Shown piece by piece: positions 50,701 to 58,920 of a stretch of DNA of 64,000 nt (the stretch's first letter is position 1; each line of letters starts with the position of its first letter). The notes below the pieces were generated by a model. That model did not search any database and was not told the origin of the DNA. It saw only the letters and a list, made by a program, of their open reading frames with translations. Source of the stretch: Methylophaga sp. (GTDB lineage: Bacteria; Pseudomonadota; Gammaproteobacteria; Nitrosococcales; Methylophagaceae); NCBI GenBank assembly GCA_002706095.1, contig PAJP01000022.1:1-64000 (forward strand). The letters are read 5' to 3'. Made by a program: the position numbers and the translations under genes.

Positions 50701-52249
50701 GAAGAGGGTTAGGAATCATCACCACGGGACAGCCGCAGAGTAGTGCCTCCCTTATAATCGCAGAAGGCTCATAGCAAAATAGTAACTCAGCTTTCCGTAA
50801 GACTTCGGCAAGCTCATGGTGTGTAATTTTAACGTCTTGGCAGAGACTTTTTGCATCACCAATATCTGATGTTAATTTGCCACCCTTGAGAAGATATTTA
50901 TTAGCGTAAAAGTAACGCCCCTCTCGATGTTTATCGTCAGGGTTGTTTTTATTGTTAAAAATATTATTGTCAACGATAGGCACGGTCAGCAGAGGAAGAG
51001 AGCGCCCCATAGGAATATAATCACTGGTGAAAGCGTATACCAACTCACTATCAGATATGACCTCGTCACCTGCTAAAAAACCAGGCTTATTGAGCAACCA
51101 CCTCACTACAAATGGTAATTGCAGTGGATTACCACTTATCACCTCAGGATAGATAACAATGGGTAGTCTATTTTGCTCAATATGTTCGTTGAGTTGCTGC
51201 TCAGTTAGTAAGGGGGTTCTTAAATTATTTTCAGTTTCGATATGCCCGACAAGGAATGCCTCGGCACCTTTTACGTTAAGTGCATGACATAAGTAATAAA
51301 GTGCACGCATGCCTGCCGACTTCTGACTAAATCCCATATCACCGACATAAATATAGTAGGGTTGTGAGGTAGTTTTGAAGAAGCTCAGCCTTGAGACGTC
51401 TGTCTCGTGCTTAATTTTAATATTGTTCCAAAGTGATTTAAGCACTTTATGGTAAGCACGCCATGGGCCCTCAGGCTCGGAATTTTCTATGAATTTGTCG
51501 AGGTGACTTCTGCTGTAGAAAATTTGGCTCTGAGTGAATTCAAGATGCGTACTATCACTGATCAGATAAAAGTTGCTTTTTTCTGACTCTAAAGCCTCTA
51601 CTTTAGAATCACTTGAGAAAAAGTCACACAGCTCAAACCACTCTAAAGCTCTGGTTGTGACAACACTTCTTTGACAAACACGAGTAAAAAGTTCTGATAG
51701 GAATAGTGATGGACTTTTACTCTCCAAATTATCAGCAATTAATGGCAAGCTTGACTCAAGCTCTGGTACAAACTCATCTCGAAGTATGGCAAACAAGTCT
51801 GAAGTACCAATTATCAACCTCGGTGAATATAGTTTTTCGCCCGTTTTCACCTTACTTTCTGCATAACGAGATAAGATTAAGCGATTACCCTGCTGACTTT
51901 CTAAAAGAATAGAGGCACTATCAGTTGCAACCAACATGTGGGGAGAAGCAAGAATAACAATATCGTCATCAAAACTATCTTTCAGTATAGATAATGGCCA
52001 ATAGTCGCCAAATACCTCGTAATTCTGTGGCGGTACAATCTTTACTTCAATTGAATAAAGTTGTTCTAAATGATGAAGATATAATTGCTGCTGCTTTGAT
52101 ATATCTTTAAGCGTATAGAGTGTAAGGGAGATATTTTCTGGGTTAATACCACAGTTAGCCCGCCATGATTCAAAAAAACAATGTATAGCGACTAAAAATG
52201 AAGGATGATTGGCTAAATAAGTAATAACTCTTATTTTTGTCCCATTCAT
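47738..52249 (-). CDS. Giant multi-domain glycosyltransferase, probably acting on flagellin
   Basis: The 1503-residue protein has several modules. Residues 1-260 are unrecognised and 295-600 are GT-B-like with AELLFCYEPSAIIREALLCGCPVVM. A GT2-like module spans about 640-840 (FIYSDELVDE, FKPEFSLDYLRAYSYLG). A second GT2 module covers 880-1100, starting KVSIIVAHHNYVSYL. A C-terminal GT-B/GT4 module follows (about 1165-1495, with GWAGANQHAGD and LRLLEYGVMGWPVIAS). Neither GT2 module has a clear DxD: IPGDKL and VMSCFAM occupy the expected sites. Its position beside flagellin resembles Pseudomonas FgtA-type transferases. It overlaps the sulfotransferase gene by 4 nt. Confidence 0.85.
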   Translation of the reverse strand: MNGTKIRVITYLANHPSFLVAIHCFFESWRANCGINPENISLTLYTLKDISKQQQLYLHHLEQLYSIEVKIVPPQNYEVFGDYWPLSILKDSFDDDIVILASPHMLVATDSASILLESQQGNRLILSRYAESKVKTGEKLYSPRLIIGTSDLFAILRDEFVPELESSLPLIADNLESKSPSLFLSELFTRVCQRSVVTTRALEWFELCDFFSSDSKVEALESEKSNFYLISDSTHLEFTQSQIFYSRSHLDKFIENSEPEGPWRAYHKVLKSLWNNIKIKHETDVSRLSFFKTTSQPYYIYVGDMGFSQKSAGMRALYYLCHALNVKGAEAFLVGHIETENNLRTPLLTEQQLNEHIEQNRLPIVIYPEVISGNPLQLPFVVRWLLNKPGFLAGDEVISDSELVYAFTSDYIPMGRSLPLLTVPIVDNNIFNNKNNPDDKHREGRYFYANKYLLKGGKLTSDIGDAKSLCQDVKITHHELAEVLRKAELLFCYEPSAIIREALLCGCPVVMIPNPLLEDNLSHPIAGHGIASFPDEEEIERAKQTIHIVEEQNDDFLQYCWEGVEEFIRTSQQLPLSIELSDQIWYEKTQKFLSSVSCKPHDIPKFGPVLSAKRWLSNSSFVASQVSHLAERMVNQWQQQPSFHLLLIVNPRELHALSNTIDSLEQQLYQAWGLTILSNIPAPDAFSAVPENIEWVQISGENINQDIEQVVTAAQLDWIMQLIPGDKLAPHALLSFADTINLETQAQFIYSDELVDESKADIWFKPEFSLDYLRAYSYLGRSFIVSREAFEQVGGYSNLAYVHATDMAFKVYEQYQQLAFSHVPDVLLTSIPLDINREQLAENEWLTRHAHLNRSGISATISNPKNKPRFQTVYSTKNQPKVSIIVAHHNYVSYLARCLEELELNTTYINYEVVVVDVMSDVEDLEDVYAEMSEMWGERFVSTRFEQKNYSAAINHGVNIASGDYIVVMSCFAMAVNGNWLNEMMPLLAREDVGIVGSRILDDKNHVIHAGGVFGITDDVSGMFQGLDITDSGYMERAHCIQQYSSVSSACFGIEKQTFIKAGGLCENSFSDTRYTVMDLCLTIQQQGKNVIWSPYVTLFQDKKLAEQSNGVADYNSGREEFIVEKWSDLFTHDPFYNDNLSLRSRFFAAEVDIQRQWDPRFNLKTRVVVFPLNGSGTGQYRMIAPMQALAERGDVELTWMPFHEFKEQPLLPTLFELMRLKPDVLYVQQMLNDISYEFLKGVKQHTSINIVFSLDDLVTNLPKLSDRKKLVFRDMRSRLRKTLALCDHTIVSTEPLAELCRQYTDNVTVIPNRLESQRWLNLSLPQKKAHQKPRVGWAGANQHAGDLALMAHVVESLADKVDWVFMGMCPLELRPYVKEFHQFVSFNQYPQALADLDLDLALAPLEEHPFNEAKSNLRLLEYGVMGWPVIASDIYPYQQDGAPVTLIPNDEAVWVETILAALAEPEKIAAQGRQLKNWVCQKFILEEHLDEWLKVFNFNKNN

Positions 52250-53181
52250 TGTTGGTGCCTATTAGATTCAGGAATGTATAGACTGTATGGCATTTTAACT
52301 TCAGACGAAAGATAGCCGTACATTTTCCTCACGGCCATTGCATTCACATCTATCTTCTCTGCTAATACCTCATCAACCAAGGCTTTATGCTTGTTTGCTG
52401 TGTTTCTCTGAACATCTTTCACGGCATACTCATAAGGCGCCAACTCACAAAAATCATCGATTTTTTTTAACATCTCATTTGGATTTTCAATTAAGTCTTC
52501 ATATCGAATAGTCAAGAGTTGACTAGGGCACACCTTCATCTCATTTGGAATTGCTTTATTCACCTTGCACCAATAATCAATAAAAACAGCACCATCCCCA
52601 CCCGGATAGATATGTGGATGTTTATCTAGAAGCTCCCTTGCAGTTTTATCTTCTGGCCGAGGCATTAACCAAAAACATGGATTCTCTTCATCAGGAGGAA
52701 GATACAACAACACACTATTAATGGCATTCATGATAGCTTTCCAACTAGCTACCACAGCAGGACAATCCCGAATTATGTGGATAATTTTTGCATCTGGAAA
52801 TATCTTGAGAAGGTAATGTAGTTTGTTAGAGAGATGAGGTTGTTTATTAATTACCCGTAGCGAGGTATCACCATTTAGAACCGAATTAAAATAGTACTGA
52901 TGCATACGAGAGATTGTCTTATCAGTAACATCATTATCTGACATAGGTAAACACACCTGAAACCCGTTAATTCCAGTTCCAAACTGTGGTGCTGTGTGGT
53001 TGCCAATACCTGCCATGACACAATTCCCATGCTCCACCCACCCCAGATGGTCTTCACCATCAGGATATCCCATAGTCTTAACTAAACTTGGATGTTGTCC
53101 TAATAAATCAAACAGCAGCCCTGTCCCTGAGCGACCACACCCTATGATAAAAACTGGCTTTTTTATTTGAATTTTATTCAT
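52246..53181 (-). CDS. Sulfotransferase family protein
   Basis: The 311-residue P-loop-like sulfotransferase has the 5'-phosphosulfate-binding motif GCGRSGTGLLFDLL (residues 14-27) and a 3'-phosphate-binding segment IIRDCPAVVASWK. Such enzymes transfer sulfate from PAPS to sugars, lipids or tyrosine. It lies between two glycosyltransferase genes with short overlaps on each side, so a glycan (possibly flagellin-attached) is the likely acceptor; this is inference. Confidence 0.85.
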   Translation of the reverse strand: MNKIQIKKPVFIIGCGRSGTGLLFDLLGQHPSLVKTMGYPDGEDHLGWVEHGNCVMAGIGNHTAPQFGTGINGFQVCLPMSDNDVTDKTISRMHQYYFNSVLNGDTSLRVINKQPHLSNKLHYLLKIFPDAKIIHIIRDCPAVVASWKAIMNAINSVLLYLPPDEENPCFWLMPRPEDKTARELLDKHPHIYPGGDGAVFIDYWCKVNKAIPNEMKVCPSQLLTIRYEDLIENPNEMLKKIDDFCELAPYEYAVKDVQRNTANKHKALVDEVLAEKIDVNAMAVRKMYGYLSSEVKMPYSLYIPESNRHQQ

Positions 53182-54682
53182 TGAGTTTTTGTTTCAGTTC
53201 ATGCAAACCTAGGCTAGCAATGGCTTGTTTAATGCCATTTTCAATATCCATTATCATTATTGAAGGATCATTATGTTTATTTGCAAGCAGTGATGATTTC
53301 TTGCGCGCCTCTTCATAATATGTGTGGTCACTGTATAACTGACATGCAATTTGTAGGTATTCATTATGTGAACTGGCTAGCGTCGTCAAATCTCTCTGTT
53401 CCTTTAACAGCTCATCCCACTCACCTGCAAGCATTGATACGACAGGTATGCCATAAGACATCATTTCTCGACAAGCCAACCCTCCCACGAACGGAAAGGT
53501 GTCAAGAAAAACCTTTACTCTGTCTTTATAGCATTGCAACTCAACCATCTGATTTATAAACGTTACACGTGCAGAAAAGGTAGATTCAGACAACCAGTTA
53601 GCAATTAAATCACTATTTCCACTACCCACAATAAGCAGCTTGGCCTCAGGCAACGTCTCCATTAACTCACTCAGAATGTGTAATAACTCACTATTCACTT
53701 TCACGAGGCGAGTAAACAAACCAAAACTAAATTCGAAATCATCTGAAATATCAATGCATGCATCTTTAATGTTTGGAAAAACCTGATCTGTAATAGCAAT
53801 CCGAACACTGCTCGCGCGATTTCTTGGAATATCAAATCCTGACTGAAATGACTTTCCTGGTAATAACACCCAATCTAACTCGGGGATATTCCAATGCGGA
53901 TATCCCGGATCAAGATACATTTGCAGCCTAGCCACTCTTTGGCTGTACAACCAAGTAGCAACTGGCGAAGCTACATCAGAAATAATGACATCAGGATTGG
54001 CCTCACCCAAAACGTGTTTCAGCTCATCCAGCCTTTTATAACTGATTTCTTGTGGAATGACTCTTACCCTAACTCCAGCATCGACTAATTCATCGATATA
54101 ACGTTGCTCAGCCCATTGAACACAAAAACAAGTAATATTAAAGACACTTTGCTGGTTATGATTGATGATCAAATCTTTCATCATTGGCCCTAGGGCATTG
54201 CCCCTGTTCATATCAGCATAATGAACCATATAGACAATATTTAAATTCTCTACTTGGTTTTGATGATGTGAGCTCGTGTTTATTTTTGACCCGCTTTGTG
54301 TTTGCTTGAGATAGTGATAGAAAGGCTGAACACCAGCTCTGTTGTATCCACGCATATCGAACAAACTAACAGCGCCGACCCAATTCAGGCCATGAATGGC
54401 CTCTAGGAGTCTGCATGCATCAGATAAATTAAGCTCTGGTAAGGAAAAAAGTCGCTGAGCATGATATTCAACCAAACTTTTTACTACTACAGCATTATTT
54501 AAACCATGATTTACCACTGCTTGGAAGCTATCAAAAAGCCAATTTACCTGCTCATGTAAAGTGATCTCATCAAATGAATGTTCTGACAGCAACTTCACAA
54601 TGATATTTTTAAGCTCAGGATGATTTTGTTCAAACAAAACTTTCCGTGCTTGTTCAGTGAGTTGAATATCATTGGAGTTCAT
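53174..54682 (-). CDS. GT41/SPINDLY-like glycosyltransferase without TPRs
   Basis: The C-terminal part of this 502-residue protein resembles the catalytic domain of O-GlcNAc-transferase-like (SPINDLY) enzymes. Matching segments are IISDVASPVATWLYSQRVA, FGLFTRLVKVNSELLHIL and VFLDTFPFVGGLACREMM with PVVSM. Such enzymes often add sugars to protein Ser/Thr. The N-terminal 150 residues are helical but show no obvious TPR consensus. The ATG at 54682 has GAGAG upstream; the longer frame needs a TTG at 54703. It overlaps the sulfotransferase start by 8 nt. Confidence 0.82.
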   Translation of the reverse strand: MNSNDIQLTEQARKVLFEQNHPELKNIIVKLLSEHSFDEITLHEQVNWLFDSFQAVVNHGLNNAVVVKSLVEYHAQRLFSLPELNLSDACRLLEAIHGLNWVGAVSLFDMRGYNRAGVQPFYHYLKQTQSGSKINTSSHHQNQVENLNIVYMVHYADMNRGNALGPMMKDLIINHNQQSVFNITCFCVQWAEQRYIDELVDAGVRVRVIPQEISYKRLDELKHVLGEANPDVIISDVASPVATWLYSQRVARLQMYLDPGYPHWNIPELDWVLLPGKSFQSGFDIPRNRASSVRIAITDQVFPNIKDACIDISDDFEFSFGLFTRLVKVNSELLHILSELMETLPEAKLLIVGSGNSDLIANWLSESTFSARVTFINQMVELQCYKDRVKVFLDTFPFVGGLACREMMSYGIPVVSMLAGEWDELLKEQRDLTTLASSHNEYLQIACQLYSDHTYYEEARKKSSLLANKHNDPSIMIMDIENGIKQAIASLGLHELKQKLNE

Positions 54683-54714
54683 TAAAGTGCTCTCGTGTTC
54701 CAACGTTCTTGTTT

Positions 54715-55419
54715 TCAGGGAATGATAATCTGATTTGGCGACAGACTGGATATAAAGTCTCGCGCGCCAGGGCCTTGATTCGCAATCAGATCTATTATTG
54801 ATAAGCCTGCATCATAACCATCCCAAAGTTGTCTGTACTCTGGGTAATCATAAGATTTGTACTCTAAGCTAACCCCATTTTCTCTAAACATGCTTTTCTT
54901 TAGATAATCATCAGCTGATGCACCACTCAGATAAGTGCAGCCGTTAACTTTTTTTAGTATTTCAATCAAACGTTCTGTTTTTTTTCCAGTGACTTGCAAC
55001 TCAGAAGACATAATCATTGGCGTCGTAATATTTAGGTAATGACAAATTTGCTTAATGAGAAAAATATTCAGCCCACTAATTGTGTTAAATTCACGTGTAT
55101 TAATGGTAGACATTATGTCTATGACGTCGCTTAGATAGGGAGCGCCTCGATAGTTTGCTTGTATTTGAGCAAGGTGTTTCTTTGGCCAAGCTCTTGAGTA
55201 ATCAATCTCCGTATTCAAAATCAGCTGTTCTACTTTGGAGTAGTGCACTGGTACTGTAAGCCAGTTCATCCCTTTTTGAGTTTTTATTCTATTCCTATTT
55301 CTCCAATCTCCCTTTGTGTATTGCAAATCATCATGAAAAATAAATAGGTCAACAGAATTAATAAAATCAAAATAACCACGCCAAGGGATGTAACAAGACT
55401 GAATGATGCCAACCCTCAA
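54715..55419 (-). CDS. WbqC-family protein
   Basis: The 234-residue product starts GIIQSCYIPWRGYFDFI and has DLFIFHDDLQYTKGDWRNRNRI, the WbqC-like signature (read in parts). It also contains TYLSGASADDYL and a late DAGLSIIDLIANQGP segment. WbqC proteins occur in O-antigen and glycan clusters and are thought to modify amino sugars, but the reaction is not established. It lies 3 nt after the acyltransferase gene. Confidence 0.85.
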   Translation of the reverse strand: MRVGIIQSCYIPWRGYFDFINSVDLFIFHDDLQYTKGDWRNRNRIKTQKGMNWLTVPVHYSKVEQLILNTEIDYSRAWPKKHLAQIQANYRGAPYLSDVIDIMSTINTREFNTISGLNIFLIKQICHYLNITTPMIMSSELQVTGKKTERLIEILKKVNGCTYLSGASADDYLKKSMFRENGVSLEYKSYDYPEYRQLWDGYDAGLSIIDLIANQGPGARDFISSLSPNQIIIP

Positions 55420-55422
55420 GAG

Positions 55423-56040
55423 TTAATCCTCCAGCTGTCTTACAAGTGAAGCAGGATTCCCTGCAAAAAAGCTCATTGATGGCACATCTTTTGTAACAAC
55501 ACTTCCAGCACCTATGACAGCCCCATCCCCAATATTAACTCCTTTGAGTATTGTCACACCTGCCCCAATCCAGACATCATTACCAATATTGACAGGACGA
55601 CGTTTCACCTCATTAGCATCAGTTTTTTCACCATTCAACTGGCTTCGCCGTACGCTTGGAGATAATGAATGAAGATCAGTATCTGTAATCCATGTCGCTG
55701 GTCCTATTTGAACATAGTCACCAATAACAACGCTTTCATAAGCCGTTATACAACAGCCGTTCAGATCACATGAGTCACCGATTTGTATAATTGCATTTCT
55801 TCCTAATGCAAACTTTACTGGATGGGAAATAGGCACAAAGGCGGCATTGTTATCAGAGTTAAGAACGGTATTGATACCGATCATCAAAGTAGAGGCATAC
55901 GGATTAACTATTGTGGGCATCATTCCTCTGACAACAGCACTCTCCTTCACTGTTGCATAGTTATCTAAAAAATAAGCTTTTTCACTGTCAGATAACTGAG
56001 AGTTGATCAGGTCTTGTCGATTTTTCATTTTCAACTTCAA
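55423..56040 (-). CDS. Left-handed beta-helix (hexapeptide) acyltransferase
   Basis: The 205-residue product has hexapeptide repeats with [25 protein letters not shown] and a C-terminal [17 protein letters not shown] / [22 protein letters not shown] run typical of maltose/galactoside O-acetyltransferase-type enzymes. The C-terminal half is the catalytic trimeric helix. In this context it probably acetylates or formylates a sugar amine or hydroxyl. It overlaps the methyltransferase gene by 4 nt. Confidence 0.88.
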   Translation of the reverse strand: MKLKMKNRQDLINSQLSDSEKAYFLDNYATVKESAVVRGMMPTIVNPYASTLMIGINTVLNSDNNAAFVPISHPVKFALGRNAIIQIGDSCDLNGCCITAYESVVIGDYVQIGPATWITDTDLHSLSPSVRRSQLNGEKTDANEVKRRPVNIGNDVWIGAGVTILKGVNIGDGAVIGAGSVVTKDVPSMSFFAGNPASLVRQLED

Positions 56041-56765
56041 CGCTTTCTAGCAACAAATAACTTTCTAGTTAGTTGTTGATATACATCGTACTGATTACTT
56101 TCTATTATTTTTTCACGTATCGCTTTATCTACACCATCATAACTAGAAAAAGCATCATCAAAACATAACCATCCGCCACTCACCAGTCTCGTTTCAATAA
56201 GACTAATATCGGAACAAACCGATTCGTAACTATGATCCCCATCAATAAAAGCCATACGAACTTTAAATTCAGGCGATACAGACTCCAGAAAAGTGGTCAG
56301 ATTTCCTTTATGTGGAGAAATATAATTACCCAATCCGCAATGCCTTGTGTTGTGGCGAAATATCTCTTCACTTTCTTCATGAATCTCATAAACAGGCAAG
56401 ACTTCTTGATGGAAAGGTTCAGCCCAAACAGTCTGGTCCTGGTATGCCTCTATGAGCTTTTCCTTAACCTGAACTTTGAATGAGTAGCTACCATCAACGT
56501 TTTTATACCAATCTCTTTTTGCTGGAAAAAGATCAACGCAATGCAAGTGAGCATTCTTTAGTTGCTTGATAGCAAATCCAATCGCAATTGCAGATCTACC
56601 ACACCATGAACCCACTTCAATAATATCGCCGTCTAGGTGAGCCGTTGCTAACGTCAAGTTAAATAAACTCATCAGTTGTTCTTGTGAAGTCCAGCCAGGG
56701 ATAAGTTCTACAGCATCCGAAATTTGATCACTTGCTGAAACCGTCAACTGCCAATCATGCCTCAT
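56037..56765 (-). CDS. Class I SAM-dependent methyltransferase
   Basis: The 242-residue product has SAM motif [19 protein letters not shown] (about 47-64), an acidic LHCVDLFPA and a later [13 protein letters not shown] resembling the Methyltransf_24 family. A variant C-terminal lid follows. It is translationally coupled to the radical SAM gene upstream and the acyltransferase downstream (4-nt overlaps). The substrate is probably a sugar or its amine, inferred from context. Confidence 0.85.
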   Translation of the reverse strand: MRHDWQLTVSASDQISDAVELIPGWTSQEQLMSLFNLTLATAHLDGDIIEVGSWCGRSAIAIGFAIKQLKNAHLHCVDLFPAKRDWYKNVDGSYSFKVQVKEKLIEAYQDQTVWAEPFHQEVLPVYEIHEESEEIFRHNTRHCGLGNYISPHKGNLTTFLESVSPEFKVRMAFIDGDHSYESVCSDISLIETRLVSGGWLCFDDAFSSYDGVDKAIREKIIESNQYDVYQQLTRKLFVARKR

Positions 56766-57742
56766 GATTGAAACTCCGTAATCATGTCTGCATAGCTAAG
56801 ACCTTCATGAGGCCAACGTGTTGAAGCCCAATCAGGACAATTTCCACAAAACGAATGTCTAGAATATTCATTATTTAAATGGGCTTGTCTTAGCGCCTTA
56901 TAGAAGTCACTTTGCCAGACTTCATTAATGGATGTATCTCGATAATCTTGTATCGTTGAACCATGCACCCAATCAGAGGGGCAAAAAGCAAGTTCTCCTT
57001 TTGCGTTAACGACAATTCGCTCCCATGGATACAAACAGGGTTTTCGTGGCTTATCTAATTGAATTTCTCGACGTTGTGTTGCAAGCTCTCCTAACGCGCC
57101 TGAACAAGAATGCATCCTTCTTATGACAACCCTATCAATGCCGGCGTCATACCAGAATTTCTCAAAATCAGATACTTCATCGGCGTTGTTGGGCTGTTCG
57201 ACAAAGCTGACTACAACCTTTGTTTGTGATTTTGACTCCTTGACCCATTTTAATAGTCTCAACACGTTATCCCGTGTCACATTTAAATCACCGTTAACCC
57301 TGATAGCTTTATAAGTTTCTTCTCTATATGCATCAATACTGATATCTATCATGTGTACACCCGCATCGAGAAGCCTCTGCGTGCGTTTTTCATTCATTAT
57401 GGTTCCATTGGTCGTTAGCGTGACATAAACCCCTGAATGTTTTACGGCAGACTCAATCATGTCATACCCTTGAGGATGAACTAAAGGCTCGCCATTACTG
57501 GCATACCGGATATATTGAGTGCTGCCTTTACCATAATGTTTGACTTCATCAATCATTTTTTCATTAAGTTCGACATCTAGGAATCGTCCGGCATAGTGTG
57601 CTGAATTTTTAAAGCTGGGATGCGGGCAGTGTACGCAAGCGAGGTTACACACTTCGGTAATGTCCATCAGAATCTGTGAGGGAAATACTGATGATAAGCG
57701 TCCGCCAAAGCCATATTCGGTGTTTAAATTCTCAACACTCAT
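56762..57742 (-). CDS. Radical SAM/SPASM-domain protein
   Basis: The 326-residue enzyme has the CxxxCxxC cluster at Cys32, Cys36 and Cys39 (CNLACVHC), which binds the 4Fe-4S radical SAM cluster. A C-terminal SPASM-like region with LAFCPSDW and FCGNCPDW could hold auxiliary clusters. Radical SAM/SPASM proteins modify peptides or sugars by difficult C-H chemistry. It lies 1 nt after the aminotransferase stop, within the glycan operon. The substrate cannot be read from sequence. Confidence 0.88.
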   Translation of the reverse strand: MSVENLNTEYGFGGRLSSVFPSQILMDITEVCNLACVHCPHPSFKNSAHYAGRFLDVELNEKMIDEVKHYGKGSTQYIRYASNGEPLVHPQGYDMIESAVKHSGVYVTLTTNGTIMNEKRTQRLLDAGVHMIDISIDAYREETYKAIRVNGDLNVTRDNVLRLLKWVKESKSQTKVVVSFVEQPNNADEVSDFEKFWYDAGIDRVVIRRMHSCSGALGELATQRREIQLDKPRKPCLYPWERIVVNAKGELAFCPSDWVHGSTIQDYRDTSINEVWQSDFYKALRQAHLNNEYSRHSFCGNCPDWASTRWPHEGLSYADMITEFQS

Positions 57743-57743
57743 C

Positions 57744-58904
57744 TTATGTATTCTTTCTATTTAGGATGGAATCGAGAGTACCGACGACATAATCTATATC
57801 CTCAAATGTCATGCGAGCACTCATTGGTAGTGTCATGATTTCCTCAGATAATCTCATAGTAACAGGTAAAGATTCTTTCATTTGGGAGTAGAGAGGCTGA
57901 ATATGCAAAGGTAAATAATGGATGCTGACCCCCACGTTCGCCTCTCTTAAATATTTAAACAGTTCATCTCGTGTCAGTCGGAATTGTTTCTGACAAAAAC
58001 GCACCACAAATAAATGAACTGCGTGTTTATCACTAAATACATCTCGCTGAAAAGCTACCTCAATACCAGCTTGGTCCAAACATTTTTTGTAATAGCGTGC
58101 CAAGTTATGACGATGGCTTGTCATCTCTTTCAGACGACTCAATTGAACCCTGCCAATCGCGGCCTGTAGATCTGTGTAGTTCATCTTATAACCAAGCTCT
58201 GTCAGAAGCTCTGTTTTCTGTAAAGAAGGAGAAGAATACCTAGACCATGCATTAGAGCCCATACCACTCATCCTAAGTCTTCTGAGCTTTTCAGCAACGT
58301 TGTCATCATTGAGCGCAATGGCTCCACCATCAGCTGTAGATAGGTTTTTGTTCGCGTAAAAGCTAAAACAGGTTAAATTTCCTGATGATCCCACATAATC
58401 ATTTCCACTGTATCGAGCTCCCATAGCATGAGCTGCATCCTCTATAATGAGGATGGATTCGGGAAGAAACTGGCGAAGTTTCACAACATCCGTGGCCAAC
58501 CCACCATAATGTACAATGATAACGGCACGTGTTTTGGGAGTGACCTTAGCAAGAATAGATTCGGCTGTAACTGACATGGTTTCGATATCAACATCACAGA
58601 AAACTGCTTTAGCCCCCAAATACATCACAGAATTTGCGGTAGCACACCAAGTCAGACTGGGGACAATTACCTCATCTCCCTCTCCAACCCCACCAATCAA
58701 CAGTGATAAAAATAATGCTGATGTGCAAGAGTTGACGGATACAACATGCTTAACACCAAGATAGCTTGCAAGCTCTTTCTCAAACTCTAAAGTCTCATTT
58801 CCCATTCCAACCCAACCTGTTCGCATCACTCTAGCTACAGCATCAATTTCATGTTCCGTGAAATCAGGGGTACCAAATGCTAAGTAAGGTCTATTGTTCT
58901 CCAT
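57744..58904 (-). CDS. DegT/DnrJ/EryC1-family sugar aminotransferase
   Basis: This PLP enzyme puts an amino group on a keto-sugar nucleotide. The 386-residue product has the active-site Lys in FSFYANKNLSTADGG, IIEDAAHAMGA, and the N-terminal RTGWVGMGNETLEFEKELASYLG (read in parts). I chose the ATG at 58904 because it avoids the 56-nt overlap created by the longer frame from 58976; neither has a strong ribosome site. It is typical of enzymes making amino-dideoxy sugars. Confidence 0.92.
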   Translation of the reverse strand: MENNRPYLAFGTPDFTEHEIDAVARVMRTGWVGMGNETLEFEKELASYLGVKHVVSVNSCTSALFLSLLIGGVGEGDEVIVPSLTWCATANSVMYLGAKAVFCDVDIETMSVTAESILAKVTPKTRAVIIVHYGGLATDVVKLRQFLPESILIIEDAAHAMGARYSGNDYVGSSGNLTCFSFYANKNLSTADGGAIALNDDNVAEKLRRLRMSGMGSNAWSRYSSPSLQKTELLTELGYKMNYTDLQAAIGRVQLSRLKEMTSHRHNLARYYKKCLDQAGIEVAFQRDVFSDKHAVHLFVVRFCQKQFRLTRDELFKYLREANVGVSIHYLPLHIQPLYSQMKESLPVTMRLSEEIMTLPMSARMTFEDIDYVVGTLDSILNRKNT

Positions 58905-58920
58905 ATTTGACAGATTAAAC

